Positions 51,515-62,357 of a stretch of DNA of 64,000 nt are shown piece by piece. Each line of letters opens with the position of its first letter. The first letter of the stretch is position 1. Origin of the DNA: Allobacillus saliphilus (GTDB lineage: Bacteria; Bacillota; Bacilli; Bacillales; Alkalibacillaceae); contig NZ_JAGSIE010000010.1 in assembly GCF_018138385.1 (NCBI RefSeq), positions 56,177 to 120,176 on the forward strand, written 5' to 3'. A program made the translations under genes and the position numbers. Below the pieces are notes generated by a model that was not told where the DNA came from, did not search any database, and worked only from the letters and a program-made list of their open reading frames with translations.

Positions 51515-52102
51515 TCATGATTGTATATAGGATGTTACGTATCTCCACGCTTCTTCTTTTCCTTCAGCAGTTTCAGCAGAAAATCCAACTAAATGATCCT
51601 CTGACTCCAATTCAAGAACATCCTTAATGATTTTTAAATGCTTCGCTTTTTTTGATTTTGATAGTTTATCGATTTTCGTAGCCACGACGATAACAGGTAT
51701 TTCATAATGCTTAAGAAAATCATACATGACTTGGTCATCCTTCGTCGGTTCGTGTCTGGAATCAATCAATAGAACAGTTGCTTTGAGTGATTCACGAGTT
51801 ACAAAGTATTCCTCCATCATTTTTCCCCAAGCTTCTCTTTCTTTTTTTGAAACCTTTGCATAGCCATAACCAGGTACATCGACAAAGTAAAATGATTCAT
51901 TCAATTGATAAAAATTCAACGTTTGTGTTTTTCCTGGTTTCGATGATGTACGAGCTAATGCTTTCCGGTTAATCATTTTATTGATAAAGGATGATTTACC
52001 GACGTTGGATCGGCCAGCCAGAGCAATCTCTGGCAAGCCACCTTCTGGATATTGCTTTGCACTAACTGCGCTTATAATTAATTCTGCTTGATTTATTTTC
52101 AT
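51515..52102 (-). CDS. engB: Ribosome biogenesis GTPase EngB (YsxC)
   Basis: A 195-aa essential GTPase needed for 50S assembly. G1 is GRSNVGKSS at 30-38, G3 is [11 protein letters not shown] and G4 is TKIDK. It lies 7 bp after lonA, as in B. subtilis (ysxC). Confidence 0.96.
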   Translation of the reverse strand: MKINQAELIISAVSAKQYPEGGLPEIALAGRSNVGKSSFINKMINRKALARTSSKPGKTQTLNFYQLNESFYFVDVPGYGYAKVSKKEREAWGKMMEEYFVTRESLKATVLLIDSRHEPTKDDQVMYDFLKHYEIPVIVVATKIDKLSKSKKAKHLKIIKDVLELESEDHLVGFSAETAEGKEEAWRYVTSYIQS

Positions 52103-52108
52103 TCGATT

Positions 52109-54427
52109 TTACTCCTTTAAAAGGGCGTGCTCCAACACTTCATCCAAGTGAGAAACAGTGATAAATGTTAAGTCATCCCGAATACTTTCTGGAATATCTT
52201 CAAGATCTTTTTCATTTTCTTGAGGAATCAAAATGGTCGTCAACCCAGCTCGATGAGCACTAAGCGATTTTTCCTTCAACCCTCCAATAGGTAGCACACG
52301 ACCTCGGAGTGTAATTTCCCCAGTCATTCCTACCTCTTTCCGAACTGGACGATTTGTAAAGGCTGAAACGAGTGCGGTTGCGATTGTAATTCCTGCTGAT
52401 GGACCATCTTTAGGTGTTGCGCCTTCTGGAACGTGGATATGAATATCATACGTTTCATAAAAGTCAGCTTCTAACCCAAGTTCATCCGCTTTCGCACGAA
52501 CGTAACTGAGAGCAGCTTGTGCCGACTCTTTCATGACGTCTCCCAGTTTACCGGTTAAAGTCAATTTGCCTGTACCTTTTGCAAGGGACACTTCAATGGA
52601 TAATGTGTCACCTCCGAATTGTGTATACGCTAAACCTGTTGCCGCGCCGACCTGGTGTTCATCTTCACGCTGACCGTAACGGAAACGCGGTTTTCCTAAA
52701 AATTCTTCCAGTTGCTTCTCCGTCACTACAACACGTTTCTTTTCACCGGACACAATTTGTTTCGCTGCTTTTCTGCAGAGTGAAGCAAATTGTCTTTCTA
52801 ATCCACGCACTCCAGCTTCCCGAGTGTACTGACGAATTAATTTTAAAATCGCTTCGTCTCGAAATTGAACCTGGCCTTTTGTCAGCCCGTTCTCTTTAAT
52901 TTGTTTCGGAATAAGATGCTGCTTGGATATATGGAGTTTCTCTACTTCGGTATAACCAGCAATTGTAATAATCTCCATTCGATCACGAAGAGGTTCAGGA
53001 ATCGTCGCTAGCTGATTCGCTGTAGCGAGAAACATCGTTTTCGATAAATCATATGGCTCTTCAATATAATGATCACTGAATGAGTGATTTTGTTCAGGGT
53101 CAAGAACTTCTAACATGGCTGAGGACGGGTCTCCTCTAAAGTCATTGGACATTTTATCAATTTCATCCAATAAAAATACAGGATTGATTGTCTCAGCTTT
53201 CTTCATGCCCCGAATAATTCTTCCTGGCATTGCCCCAACGTAAGTTCTACGATGACCACGAATTTCAGCTTCATCTCTCACTCCACCGAGAGATGCACGG
53301 ACATACTTTCGATTGATGGATCTGGCAATTGACTTAGCTAATGATGTTTTCCCAACACCTGGTGGTCCAACTAAACATAAAATCGGCCCACTTAGTTTAT
53401 CGGTTAGTTTTTGAACGGATAAATATTCTAGAACACGTTCCTTCACTTTCTCCAAGCCGTAATGGTCAGCATCTAATATCTTTTGTGCTTTAGGAATATC
53501 AATGTTATCTTCCGTTTCCTCTGTCCAAGGTAAACTTACTAACCATTCAATATAATTTCTAATAACCGAGCTTTCGGCTGAGCTTTGAGGAACTTTTTCG
53601 TATCGATCTAATTCTTTATTGGCAACTTCTGTAATTCGCTCAGGCATATTCGCTTCGTCTATTTTTTGACGAAGCTGGTCAATTTCTCCACCTTTACCGT
53701 CTTGTTCTCCCAATTCTTTTTGAATTGCTTTTAATTGTTCACGGAGATAATACTCTTTTTGCGTTTGTTCCATTGACTTACGCACACGCTGACCAATCTT
53801 TTTCTCCATCGTAAGAACTTCTTTTTCGTTGTGAATTAGTTGCAGCAAGTAATCTAGGCGGTCAGGTATATATACATACTCTAAAATATTTTGTTTATGG
53901 TGCAAACGAAGTGGTAGGTGTGATGTAATTAAATCCGCAAGATTTCCTGGATCTTCAATATCTTTTACCGTATCGAATGTTTCCTGATTCAACTTTTTCG
54001 ATATTTTTGTATATTCCTCAAATTGACTGATCAACATACGAAGCATTGCTTGCTCCTCAACACGATCACCATGTTCTTCTTCAAGTGTCGTATATTCTGC
54101 TTTGAAGTATGGTTTTGTTTGGTTAAAGGAAAGAATCTTCGCACGTTCGACTCCCTCAACTAAAATTCGTCGTGTACCATTTGGAAGCTTAACCATCTGT
54201 TTAATCGTTGCAACTGTGCCTGTCTGATAAATATCTTCCGGTGAAGGATCATCTGCATCTGTGTTTTTTTGCGTCGCCAATAAAAATTGACTGTCTTCTA
54301 CCATCGCATCTTCCAGTGCAGCAATTGATTTTTCTCTACCGACATCTAAATGCATCACCATTGTTGGATAAATGATGATCCCTCTTAACGGGAGTAGTGG
54401 TATCTCTTTTACGTTATTTTCTTTCAT
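52109..54427 (-). CDS. lonA: ATP-dependent protease LonA
   Basis: A 772-aa protease. The N-terminal substrate domain begins with [21 protein letters not shown]; the AAA+ domain has [11 protein letters not shown] and [10 protein letters not shown]. The C-terminal Ser-Lys peptidase has the Ser in [15 protein letters not shown] and the Lys in [14 protein letters not shown]. The ATG at 54427 follows TTGGAGG; the upstream in-frame TTG overlaps that site. No CIRCE or CtsR operator was seen upstream. The lonB gene that follows clpX-side in B. subtilis is missing. Confidence 0.97.
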   Translation of the reverse strand: MKENNVKEIPLLPLRGIIIYPTMVMHLDVGREKSIAALEDAMVEDSQFLLATQKNTDADDPSPEDIYQTGTVATIKQMVKLPNGTRRILVEGVERAKILSFNQTKPYFKAEYTTLEEEHGDRVEEQAMLRMLISQFEEYTKISKKLNQETFDTVKDIEDPGNLADLITSHLPLRLHHKQNILEYVYIPDRLDYLLQLIHNEKEVLTMEKKIGQRVRKSMEQTQKEYYLREQLKAIQKELGEQDGKGGEIDQLRQKIDEANMPERITEVANKELDRYEKVPQSSAESSVIRNYIEWLVSLPWTEETEDNIDIPKAQKILDADHYGLEKVKERVLEYLSVQKLTDKLSGPILCLVGPPGVGKTSLAKSIARSINRKYVRASLGGVRDEAEIRGHRRTYVGAMPGRIIRGMKKAETINPVFLLDEIDKMSNDFRGDPSSAMLEVLDPEQNHSFSDHYIEEPYDLSKTMFLATANQLATIPEPLRDRMEIITIAGYTEVEKLHISKQHLIPKQIKENGLTKGQVQFRDEAILKLIRQYTREAGVRGLERQFASLCRKAAKQIVSGEKKRVVVTEKQLEEFLGKPRFRYGQREDEHQVGAATGLAYTQFGGDTLSIEVSLAKGTGKLTLTGKLGDVMKESAQAALSYVRAKADELGLEADFYETYDIHIHVPEGATPKDGPSAGITIATALVSAFTNRPVRKEVGMTGEITLRGRVLPIGGLKEKSLSAHRAGLTTILIPQENEKDLEDIPESIRDDLTFITVSHLDEVLEHALLKE

Positions 54428-54574
54428 TAATTGTACCTCCAAGTTGTGGTCCGATGTTCTTTCGTTAGAAAACCACTTTGATCTTTTTTATGATACATAC
54501 CTAATAAATATTATGTACGACAAACGAAATCATATCGTAAGGGTTTGAACGAATTATATTTATAAAAAAAGTTA

Positions 54575-54612
54575 AAAAAGGTACTCTCCTCATGTCGATG
54601 AGAGTACCTTTT
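54575..54612 (-). terminator. Intrinsic terminator after clpX
   Basis: AAAAGGTACTCTC / GAGAGTACCTTTT stem with T-run on the minus strand. Confidence 0.9.
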
Positions 54613-54632
54613 CAACTAAAGATTCTATCAAA

Positions 54633-55907
54633 TTAAGCACTTTCTCTAGGTGTCATGTCTTGCTCAACGACAGATCCGTCTTTCAGTACGAGTTTTGGTT
54701 TACCATTGCTCTCTTCAACGGTCTCCTTCGTAATAATACATTTTTCAATATCGTCACGAGAAGGAAGGTCAAACATCACATCAAGCATAAGTGCTTCTAA
54801 AATTGATCTCAGACCACGTGCACCTGTTTTTCTTTCAATCGCTTCATTAGCAATTGCTTTTAATGCGCCTTCTTCGATTTCAAGCTCGACATTATCAATG
54901 TCAAATAACTTCTCATACTGCTTCGTCAAAGCGTTCTTCGGTGCAGTTAAAATTTCGACTAATGCATCTTGATCGAGTGGTTCCAAGCTTCCGATAACAG
55001 GCAAGCGTCCGATAAACTCTGGTATTAAACCAAAGCGGAGCAAGTCTTCAGGAAGAACTTTAGAAAGTAATTCTGATTCTGTCATCTCTGGCTTTTTCGC
55101 TTCTGTACCAAAGCCGATGACACGCTCACCAAGACGACGTTTTACAATTTGATCAACACCATCAAACGCACCGCCTACGATAAACAAGATGTTCGTCGTA
55201 TCAATTTGAATAAATTCTTGATGTGGGTGCTTACGACCACCTTGAGGAGGTACACTCGCTGTTGTTCCTTCTAAAATTTTCAGTAACGCTTGCTGTACAC
55301 CTTCACCAGATACGTCACGTGTAATGGATGGATTTTCAGACTTACGGGCAACTTTATCAATTTCATCAATATAAATGATGCCTTTTTCTGCTTTCTCCAC
55401 ATCATAGTCAGCTGCCTGAATTAATTTTAATAAGATATTTTCAACATCTTCACCAACATAACCCGCTTCAGTTAGTGATGTAGCATCTGCTATTGTGAAT
55501 GGTACATTTAAAATTCTCGCTAATGTTTGCGCTAGTAATGTTTTACCACTACCCGTCGGTCCGAGTAACAAAATATTACTTTTCGCAAGTTCTACATCGT
55601 CGTTCTTAATGTTGGAATTAATTCGTTTATAATGGTTATAAACAGCCACAGACAACGATTTCTTTGCTTTATCCTGACCGATTACATAATCATCAAGGAT
55701 GTCACAAATTTCCTTCGGTTTAGGAATTTCTTTCAAATCTTCTTCTTCAACCGTTCCTAATTCTTCTTCTACAATTTCAGTGCATAAATCAATACATTCA
55801 TCACATATATAAACGCCTGGTCCAGCTACAAGCTTTCGCACTTGATCTTGTGTTTTACCACAAAACGAACACTTTAATTGTCCTTTTTCTTCACTGAATT
55901 TAAACAT
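54633..55907 (-). CDS. clpX: ATP-dependent Clp protease ATP-binding subunit ClpX
   Basis: A 424-aa AAA+ unfoldase of ClpXP. The N-terminal zinc-binding domain has C13, C16, C35 and C38 (CSFCGKTQ.. CDECIDLC). Walker A is [13 protein letters not shown], the pore loop lies near [10 protein letters not shown], and Walker B is [13 protein letters not shown]. The ClpP-binding loop IGF ([11 protein letters not shown]) is present. A consensus promoter lies at 55982-56010. Confidence 0.97.
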   Translation of the reverse strand: MFKFSEEKGQLKCSFCGKTQDQVRKLVAGPGVYICDECIDLCTEIVEEELGTVEEEDLKEIPKPKEICDILDDYVIGQDKAKKSLSVAVYNHYKRINSNIKNDDVELAKSNILLLGPTGSGKTLLAQTLARILNVPFTIADATSLTEAGYVGEDVENILLKLIQAADYDVEKAEKGIIYIDEIDKVARKSENPSITRDVSGEGVQQALLKILEGTTASVPPQGGRKHPHQEFIQIDTTNILFIVGGAFDGVDQIVKRRLGERVIGFGTEAKKPEMTESELLSKVLPEDLLRFGLIPEFIGRLPVIGSLEPLDQDALVEILTAPKNALTKQYEKLFDIDNVELEIEEGALKAIANEAIERKTGARGLRSILEALMLDVMFDLPSRDDIEKCIITKETVEESNGKPKLVLKDGSVVEQDMTPRESA

Positions 55908-55981
55908 TATTTCACCCCAAAATCAGTATTAATAATCTATTTGAACTTCTTACGTTGTAAGTTGCATTAACCGTATTTCCC

Positions 55982-56010
55982 ATTATGTACTGCTAAAGAA
56001 AAATAGTCAA
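55982..56010 (-). promoter_or_regulatory. SigA promoter of clpX
   Basis: TTGACT (56005-56010), 17-bp spacer, CATAAT (55982-55987), about 75 bp before the start codon. The rest of 56011-56241 holds no gene or clear structure. Confidence 0.7.
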
Positions 56011-56241
56011 AAGATAAACTTTACTTCTATTCGTATGCAATAAAACAAGAATGTTTCCTTTTAACTCACCATGGTTTCGTCGATATTTCAGAATTTAAGC
56101 TCTTCGGGTGAGGCCTTAAGTTACTTTTAACTCAGTTAGCTTACTCTTTCACGGTTCCTTACATTATGAATAGCCAGTCTATTATAGCTTACCTTAAAAC
56201 AAGTGCCCTTAAACTCATATCTATGATGTTCATTCATTATG

Positions 56242-56277
56242 TAAAAACGGAGCACGTAAAGAAACTTACGTGCCCCT
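56242..56277 (-). terminator. Intrinsic terminator after tig
   Basis: GGGGCACGTAAG..CTTTACGTGCTCC hairpin followed by GTTTTTAC on the minus strand. Confidence 0.85.
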
Positions 56278-56293
56278 TTAGTTTGGGTATTAA

Positions 56294-57625
56294 TTATTCA
56301 TTTGATTGCTCTTCTTCTTTAGTTGCTTCTTCTTTAGGCTCTACAAGTTTCGCATTTTCAAGAAGGAAATCAATTGCTTTTTGAAGTTTTAGATCACCTT
56401 TCAATGCGTCTGTATTTCCACCAAGCATTTGTCTCAATTGATCAACTTCCATTTGATATTGAGATGCCATATCTTCGAGTTGCTTATCAACATCTTCTTC
56501 TGTTGCTTCAAGCTGTTCCGTTTCTGCGATTGCTTCTAACGTCAAGCTTGTTTGTACACGTTTACGAGCATCTTCTTTCATTTGCTCTTTTAGATCATCC
56601 TCTGTTTGACCAGAGAATTGAGTGTACATTTCCATTGTCATACCTTGCATTTGTAGACGTTGTTCGAATTCTTGTACCATGCGGTCAAGCTCATTATCAA
56701 CCATGGCTTGAGGAATATCAATTTCTGAGTTCTCAGAAGCTTTATTGATTAATGTTTCACGCTTCTGATTTTCAATTTCGTTTTCTTCTTCGTCAATTAA
56801 ACGTTGCTTCGTCTTTTCTTTCAATTCATCAAGTGTTTCAACATCATCATCAACGTCTTTAGCGAATTCATCATCTAACTCAGGTACTTCTTTGTACTTG
56901 ATGTCATGGATGTTCACTTTGAATGTAGCTTCTTTACCAGCTAGTTCTTCAGCTTGATAATCTTCTGGGAAAGTAACTTTAATTTCAGTTTCTTCTCCTG
57001 CAGATTTTCCAACAAGCTGTTCTTCGAAACCTGGAATGAAGGATTGAGATCCTACTTCAAGTGAGTGGTTTTCTGCAGAACCGCCTTCGAATTTTTCACC
57101 ATCAAGGTAACCTTCAAAATCAATAACAACTGTGTCGCCTTCTTCAACTTGTCCTTCTTCTTTGACAACAAGCTCAGCTTGTTTTTCTTGAAGAGTCTTC
57201 AATTCGTCATTGACATCTTCATCCGTTACAGAAGCTTTTTTATCTTCTACTTCAAGACCTTTGTATTCGCCAAGCTTCACTTCAGGCTTCACGGTAACTG
57301 TTGCTGTAAAGATGAATGGTTTACCTTTTTCAATTTGCTCGATATCCACTTCAGGCTGATCAACTGGTGTAATTTCCACTTCATCAATAGCTTCACTGTA
57401 AGCTTCAGGTAGAATGATATCAACTGCATCTTGATATAAAGATTCAACACCGAAACGTTGTTCAAAGATTGGACGAGGTACCTTTCCTTTACGGAATCCT
57501 GGAACCTGTACATCTTTAGATACTTTTTTGAAAGCTTGGTCCAACGCTGAGTCGAATTTTTTCTCATCGACTTCAACCGTCAAGACGCCTTCATTTCCTT
57601 CTTTCTTTTCCCATTTTGCTGACAT
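56294..57625 (-). CDS. tig: Trigger factor
   Basis: A ribosome-associated chaperone and peptidyl-prolyl isomerase of 443 aa. The ribosome-binding signature [19 protein letters not shown] lies near residues 40-58. A central FKBP domain ([20 protein letters not shown]) and a long helical C-terminal chaperone domain follow. It ends in an acidic Glu-rich tail. The ATG at 57625 follows TTGGAGGG. Confidence 0.97.
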   Translation of the reverse strand: MSAKWEKKEGNEGVLTVEVDEKKFDSALDQAFKKVSKDVQVPGFRKGKVPRPIFEQRFGVESLYQDAVDIILPEAYSEAIDEVEITPVDQPEVDIEQIEKGKPFIFTATVTVKPEVKLGEYKGLEVEDKKASVTDEDVNDELKTLQEKQAELVVKEEGQVEEGDTVVIDFEGYLDGEKFEGGSAENHSLEVGSQSFIPGFEEQLVGKSAGEETEIKVTFPEDYQAEELAGKEATFKVNIHDIKYKEVPELDDEFAKDVDDDVETLDELKEKTKQRLIDEEENEIENQKRETLINKASENSEIDIPQAMVDNELDRMVQEFEQRLQMQGMTMEMYTQFSGQTEDDLKEQMKEDARKRVQTSLTLEAIAETEQLEATEEDVDKQLEDMASQYQMEVDQLRQMLGGNTDALKGDLKLQKAIDFLLENAKLVEPKEEATKEEEQSNE

Positions 57626-57712
57626 TATAATTCCCTCCAACATCTATTCATTCATTTTAAAACAATAGATTTTTTTCATGCATTTCACGATTCTATCATA
57701 TGCAACCATTAT

Positions 57713-57740
57713 ATTATAACATAGAAATTTTTCGGTTCAA
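57713..57740 (-). promoter_or_regulatory. Candidate SigA promoter of tig
   Basis: TTGAAC (57735-57740), 16-bp spacer, TATAAT (57713-57718), between the ysoA-type gene and tig. Confidence 0.65.
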
Positions 57741-57760
57741 CACCAACGCGTTCAACGGTT

Positions 57761-58747
57761 TTAATCATCAATTTGTGAAAAATAAACCTTTTCATAACGC
57801 TCGATTTTCTCCATCCATTCCTTTTGGTCTTTTGTCATTTCATTTTGTTGCGAAGAAGTTTCATCTAACGTCAAATATTGTCTTGCCAATGCAAGAACAG
57901 CATCTGCTACATCTGTTGCCTGCTCTAAATTTGGTGTGAACGGAAACAAAATATATAAATAACGATACAAAATCTGCTTCATAAAAGAAAATAGAGTCGG
58001 ATCTTCCTGCTCAACGCCTTCCAGTGCATATAGAACCTTTACGGCAAACTTCGTATCCAAAACATCATCGATGAGGGTAGGGTTTACTACCATATATTTT
58101 TCAAACTTTTCAATTTCAAGGTTCTCATTAACTTCTTCATCCATACACCATTGAAGTAGGCCTGTTTTAATTACTGGATTTAATTTCGTATCAACAAAGT
58201 ACGGCTTAATAAGACCTAAGTACGGTCTTACAGCAAAGGTTCGATGATAGGACAACAACTTCCATTGTTCTTTAAAATGACCATTTTCCAAAGAATCAAT
58301 GAAATGATCCATATCTTTTTCTTTCTCTTCAGCTCCAGTTGTGGTTAAGAATTCATCACATTGATCATAAAGCAATTGAAAGTGTGCCTTGTATTCTGGA
58401 GGTAAATTCGTATCATTTTCGAGTTGATATAATGTATCCATTACTTCCGAATATTGATTCGAATGAAACAAAATATTTAAATAGATATGTATGTATTGAT
58501 AATAATTCGCTTCATCTTCCTTCATTAATTTCCGACATAAACCTATTGCTTGTTCATTTTGTCCCAACTCACTAAGTGAAATGATTTTAGCAATCAATAT
58601 TTCTTTGGAAGCTGCGTTAAAGCTTTCTAACTTATGTATTAAAAGTAATGCTTCTTCATAATTTTTATTCTCAATTGCAAGTCTACTTTGCTCTTCCAAG
58701 TCCTTTTTCCAACCTGGAAACATTACAACCTCTTGTTTTTCATTCAT
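57761..58747 (-). CDS. ysoA: Tetratricopeptide-repeat protein, YsoA type
   Basis: A 328-aa cytosolic protein with TPR-like helical repeats in the first third (SRLAIENKNYEEALLLIHKLESF; ISLSELGQNEQAIGLCRKLM; LNILFHSNQYSEVMDTLYQLE). A helical C-terminal half lacks recognisable motifs. Size and the position immediately upstream of tig match B. subtilis ysoA, whose function is unknown. The start is the ATG at 58747; a GTG two codons earlier is also possible. Confidence 0.75.
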   Translation of the reverse strand: MNEKQEVVMFPGWKKDLEEQSRLAIENKNYEEALLLIHKLESFNAASKEILIAKIISLSELGQNEQAIGLCRKLMKEDEANYYQYIHIYLNILFHSNQYSEVMDTLYQLENDTNLPPEYKAHFQLLYDQCDEFLTTTGAEEKEKDMDHFIDSLENGHFKEQWKLLSYHRTFAVRPYLGLIKPYFVDTKLNPVIKTGLLQWCMDEEVNENLEIEKFEKYMVVNPTLIDDVLDTKFAVKVLYALEGVEQEDPTLFSFMKQILYRYLYILFPFTPNLEQATDVADAVLALARQYLTLDETSSQQNEMTKDQKEWMEKIERYEKVYFSQIDD

Positions 58748-58862
58748 AATCACCCATCCAATCTTATCTTGGTACGTATCTCATTACCCCTTTCCTAAAA
58801 AGGAGAAACTTCAAAATTAGAATATATGTAAAAAATTAATGCATATTTAAAAATCCCGCCTC

Positions 58863-59720
58863 CTAGTTATATCGGTTTATGATCCGGTCAACTGAAGCTC
58901 CATACACCTCACCGAACAAATTTAAATGAACGAGCAGATAGTAAAGTTGGTAAATTTCTTTCATATCGTTGTAATTAGAATCAATTGGGTAAACATCGTT
59001 ATACGCTTTGTAAAACGCTTCACTGAATCCGCCAAATAATTCTGTGAAGGCTAACTCAAATAATCGATGTCCAAAAAGAAACGATGGATCAATTAAATAA
59101 GGGATGCCATTTGGGCCCACTAACCAATTCCCACCCCAAAGATCTCCGTGTAAATACGAGGCATCTACATCATTTGGAAGTAATGTATCCAAACGTTCCA
59201 TTAGCATTTCAAGTTTTTTACGACGAACATCTTGTATAGTCCCTGTTTCTATGCCGAGCTCCAATTGGTTTCTCAGTCGGTAATCCCGATAATAGTCGAC
59301 CCATGAAACAGACATCGCATTTTTTTGAGTAAGTGTACCAATATATGTATCGGAACAAAATCCATGTTTTGAATTTGTTTGTTGATGCAAGCGGGCGAGA
59401 TCCCTTCCTAACATAACATCTGTTTTAGAAGTTTGAACCCCATCAATCCATTCCATCAATAAAAAAGCCCTTCCTGGTTCGTCCGAATAATGGATTACTT
59501 TAGGAACTTGAATGGTCTTCGTACTTCTAATCTTTTCTAATCCTGTTTTTTCAATATGAAAAAAATCTTGTGGTGCATTCGTATGTACTTTCATAAAAAA
59601 TTGGTTTTTAGCCGTTTGTATTTGATAACTGTCGTTTATTGAACCGCCTGAAACGGATTTAACTTGCTGAATCTCCTCCTCTATACCAGTCTGTTCAAAA
59701 AGTTCGTTTACTAAACACAT
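58863..59720 (-). CDS. Fructosamine kinase-family protein
   Basis: A 285-aa protein of the protein-kinase-like (APH) fold. It has the N-terminal GGSINDSYQIQT nucleotide segment, catalytic LHGDLWGGNWLVG, and the metal-binding LIDPSFLFGHRLFELAF. Bacterial relatives (YniA type) phosphorylate ketosamines for deglycation; the substrate here is unproven. It is downstream of the CwlO-like gene and its terminator. Confidence 0.82.
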   Translation of the reverse strand: MCLVNELFEQTGIEEEIQQVKSVSGGSINDSYQIQTAKNQFFMKVHTNAPQDFFHIEKTGLEKIRSTKTIQVPKVIHYSDEPGRAFLLMEWIDGVQTSKTDVMLGRDLARLHQQTNSKHGFCSDTYIGTLTQKNAMSVSWVDYYRDYRLRNQLELGIETGTIQDVRRKKLEMLMERLDTLLPNDVDASYLHGDLWGGNWLVGPNGIPYLIDPSFLFGHRLFELAFTELFGGFSEAFYKAYNDVYPIDSNYNDMKEIYQLYYLLVHLNLFGEVYGASVDRIINRYN

Positions 59721-59792
59721 TTTTTAAATTTCCTTTCCATTTTATTGCTGTTTCAATTATATACGAATTCCATAAATCTTCAAAAACAAAAG

Positions 59793-59823
59793 AAAAACGG
59801 TACCAAGGAAAATCCTTGATACC
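59793..59823 (-). terminator. Intrinsic terminator after the NlpC/P60 gene
   Basis: GGTATCAAGG / CCTTGGTACC stem followed by GTTTTTC on the minus strand. Confidence 0.88.
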
Positions 59824-59846
59824 CTTTTTGTCATTAAGCTCTATCG

Positions 59847-61121
59847 TTACCTTACACGACGAACGTGCCCAGCGAACTTGCTTTTCCAATATCCTTGAGT
59901 CATATCTGCAACTGCAAGGCCTGTTGAATTTTGAGAACCGATAAACTTTCCGTTACCCAAGTAAATCCCTACGTGGCCGTTTGTTTTGTATGTGTTAAAG
60001 AAGACGAGATCACCTGGCTGTGCTTGGCTATAAGAAATTTTTGTACCAGTTGAACTCAATCCAGCTGTACTGCCAGGAACTGAGATTCCAGCTTGCTTGA
60101 AAGCCCAATGAATAAATCCTGAACAATCGAACCCTGCCGTCGTTTTTCCGCCCCATCGATATGGTGTGCCTAGATGAGCATACCCTGCATTAACTGCAGT
60201 CGATATATTCCCATTCGCTGTAGGTGCACTTTTTGTCTTTTTTGACTGCTGACTTTGCTCACTTTTACTCTTAGAGCCTTGGACAACTGAAGAACCTTCA
60301 TCATTATTAGATGACTGATGGGAAGCCAATACAATCGTTTCTGCTTGTTGTTCAGCTTGCTTTTGAGCAATTTTACTTTTTACTTGCTGTTGCATATTCG
60401 CTAATTCACTGTCTTTGATTTGAAGCTCATCTTGCAATGCAAGCAATTCAGACTGCTTGTCTTTTAATGATTTTTGTTTCTCTTTTGCTGCATCTTTTTG
60501 ATCTTCGATTAAAGAGATCATTCCTTGTAGCTCAGTTTGCATATCTTTTAGTTCTTGTAACTTGCTGAGTACTTTATTTTGTTTGTTCTTTACAGTTTCT
60601 TTATCTTCTTGTTGCTCTTGGATAAGTTGCTTGTCGGAGTCCATAATTTTCTTCACGGCATTTGACCGACTAATAAACTGACCCATGTTTTTGGAACCTA
60701 AAATAACCTCGATATAGGCGATGTCTCCTCCATTACGATGATAGGAAATGAGACGTTCTTTAATGATATCTCTACGAATCTCGATGTCTTTTTCAATCTT
60801 TTCTATTTCATCTTCTAATTGGTCGACTTCATTTTCTGTTTGGTCTACTTTTTCCTCTGTTTCATCCATTGTTCGTTGGTTTTCTTCTAGGGTTTCATTC
60901 AGTTGCTCAAGCTCTTGATTTAATTCTTCTAATTCCGTTAACACTTGGTTAACTTCTGATCGAGCATCTTCTATATTTTGTTGTACATCAGCTCGCTCGC
61001 TCTGTATTTCAGATTGCTGGTCTTCCAAGTCTTCGATTGTCTCAGCATATGTATGTATTCCAAAAACACCAGTAATGCCAATTGCTAAACAAGACGAACG
61101 AATAAGTGACCTTAATTTCAT
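59847..61121 (-). CDS. Secreted NlpC/P60 D,L-endopeptidase, CwlO-like
   Basis: A 424-aa secreted protein with a signal peptide (about 1-26, ending THTYA-like HTYAETI) and a long coiled coil (about 30-260, Glu/Gln/Lys heptads with the SYHRNGGDIAYIEVILGS signature of CwlO/PcsB). A Ser/Gln/Lys linker leads to the C-terminal NlpC/P60 domain: C333 (GFDCSGF), H383 (GHVGIYLG) and a third polar residue that is Q397 (IGSQNSTG). CwlO cleaves peptidoglycan stems during elongation and is controlled by FtsEX and WalRK in B. subtilis. A TATACT at 61174-61179 is the likely -10 box. Confidence 0.87.
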   Translation of the reverse strand: MKLRSLIRSSCLAIGITGVFGIHTYAETIEDLEDQQSEIQSERADVQQNIEDARSEVNQVLTELEELNQELEQLNETLEENQRTMDETEEKVDQTENEVDQLEDEIEKIEKDIEIRRDIIKERLISYHRNGGDIAYIEVILGSKNMGQFISRSNAVKKIMDSDKQLIQEQQEDKETVKNKQNKVLSKLQELKDMQTELQGMISLIEDQKDAAKEKQKSLKDKQSELLALQDELQIKDSELANMQQQVKSKIAQKQAEQQAETIVLASHQSSNNDEGSSVVQGSKSKSEQSQQSKKTKSAPTANGNISTAVNAGYAHLGTPYRWGGKTTAGFDCSGFIHWAFKQAGISVPGSTAGLSSTGTKISYSQAQPGDLVFFNTYKTNGHVGIYLGNGKFIGSQNSTGLAVADMTQGYWKSKFAGHVRRVR

Positions 61122-61420
61122 TTGTAAATCCTCCCAAATAGAATTGCTAGATTGTTAGATTTTTGTTTGCCTCAGTATAACATTCATAGATTTCAAAGAG
61201 ATTAACTGTATATTACAATTTCATTTCAAATTAACTAAATATAAGTCGTTTTTTGTATATATGTGTTAATAATTGGAATAAAATAATGGGTGCTCGAACA
61301 TATATACCTAGCAAAGTATAGTTCTTTTTTCATAATCATGTCATACGTGTTAATTCTTTTGTCCTTATGGTTCTTCTTGTACAATGGAAGAAGTCTTGCG
61401 CAATGTGAGGGGGCAATTAA

Positions 61421-61813
61421 GTGCAGCAACTACAATATCATTCAGCTTGGATCAAACAAGTAGATTCGACGTTGGACCAACAAATCCAAAAGGCATTTAT
61501 TCAAACCAGAGAAAATGAAGATCAGATAATCGTTCCGTTGAGACAAGCAATTAATCATAAGGGAGACTATTTGCTTACTGTGCTTTTGCATAATCGTGAG
61601 CAACAAATATTGAATCTATCCACTGTTCATTTATCCGTATCCTCGCTATACTTCCAAGCGAATCAACAGCATTTTTCGTCAGCTGAGTGGAGTGTTGAAC
61701 CGATGACAAGTGCTCCATGGACTTTTATATTTTCAGAGTCAAATTATTCTGGTGAATTGACTGACGATATTTCAAATCTAACAATTGAATTTACTTCCTC
61801 TAATCAAAATTAA
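61421..61813 (+). CDS. SLAP-domain protein
   Basis: A 130-aa soluble protein. The segment IIVPLRQAINHKGDYLLTVLLHNREQ, then EWSVEPMTSAPWTFIFSESN, recalls the SLAP domain (TIGR04398 type) found in accessory-Sec S-layer-associated proteins of Bacilli. No signal peptide is visible. The start is the GTG at 61421, 7 nt after AGGGGG. It is divergent from the CwlO-like gene across 299 bp, which hold only the two promoter regions as far as I can see. Confidence 0.6.
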   Translation: MQQLQYHSAWIKQVDSTLDQQIQKAFIQTRENEDQIIVPLRQAINHKGDYLLTVLLHNREQQILNLSTVHLSVSSLYFQANQQHFSSAEWSVEPMTSAPWTFIFSESNYSGELTDDISNLTIEFTSSNQN

Positions 61814-61846
61814 ATAAGTCCCCTCATATTTTGAGGGGACTTATTC
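61812..61846. terminator. Terminator between the SLAP gene and the yjcZ-type gene
   Basis: AATAAGTCCCCTCA / TGAGGGGACTTATT perfect stem between convergent genes. Confidence 0.8.
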
Positions 61847-61870
61847 ATGAATATCACTTAACTATTGATC

Positions 61871-61972
61871 TTAGTAGCCGTAACCGCCACCATACCAGGA
61901 TGCTCCAACAATAATCAACAAAATAAACAAGACGACAATTAAAGCAAAACTGCTTCCATATCCTTGACTCAT
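61871..61972 (-). CDS. YjcZ-family sporulation microprotein
   Basis: A 33-aa frame, MSQGYGSSFALIVVLFILL.. ending in WYGGGYGY. The Gly/Tyr-rich ends around one membrane helix with IIVGA are the hallmark of the YjcZ family, which is made in sporulating Bacilli. The start is the ATG at 61972 with GGGAGGTAACG upstream. The roughly 290 bp beyond it to the tRNA genes hold only a tRNA promoter. Confidence 0.9.
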   Translation of the reverse strand: MSQGYGSSFALIVVLFILLIIVGASWYGGGYGY

Positions 61973-62166
61973 AAACGTTACCTCCCTTTCTCCTTTATTC
62001 ATACACTATGTAGAGCACCAGCTATGTGTTTGAGCGAATGACTAATTTGATTCAAAAGAAAATGTTTTTTACTGCTATAATTCTTATTTAAATCTTGAAT
62101 TCATTGCTTATGTTTAAGAAGCCTTGCTTCATTTAACCAAATTCATATATTTTTTTATTTAGTTGG

Positions 62167-62196
62167 TTGACATTGCTAGCTATCCTTTTATATAAT
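62167..62196 (+). promoter_or_regulatory. Strong SigA promoter of the tRNA pair
   Basis: TTGACA (62167-62172), 18-bp spacer, TATAAT (62191-62196); start predicted near 62203. Confidence 0.8.
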
Positions 62197-62263
62197 AGGT
62201 CTTGTCCGAAAAAGATAAATCATCTTTCTTGGTTCAAAAATGGCTTTAATACATACGTCTCAT

Positions 62264-62337
62264 GCGGGTGTAGTTTAGTGGTAAAACCTCAGCCTTCCAA
62301 GCTGATGTCGTGGGTTCGATTCCCATCACCCGCTCCA
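62264..62337 (+). tRNA. tRNA-Gly (anticodon TCC)
   Basis: A full cloverleaf: acceptor GCGGGTG/CACCCGC, anticodon loop CTTCCAA with TCC, T-loop GTTCGATTC, discriminator T and encoded CCA. Confidence 0.97.
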
Positions 62338-62357
62338 TTCTATGTCAATAGTCAAAT

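Noticed and set aside
54428..54570. CIRCE or CtsR operator upstream of lonA
   Set aside because: No TTAGCACTC inverted repeat or CtsR heptad repeat was found in the leader; the same holds for clpX.
61200..61220. WalR box upstream of the CwlO-like gene
   Set aside because: One TGTAAT half-site (61212-61217, minus) is present, but the second half does not match TGTWAH at the required spacing.
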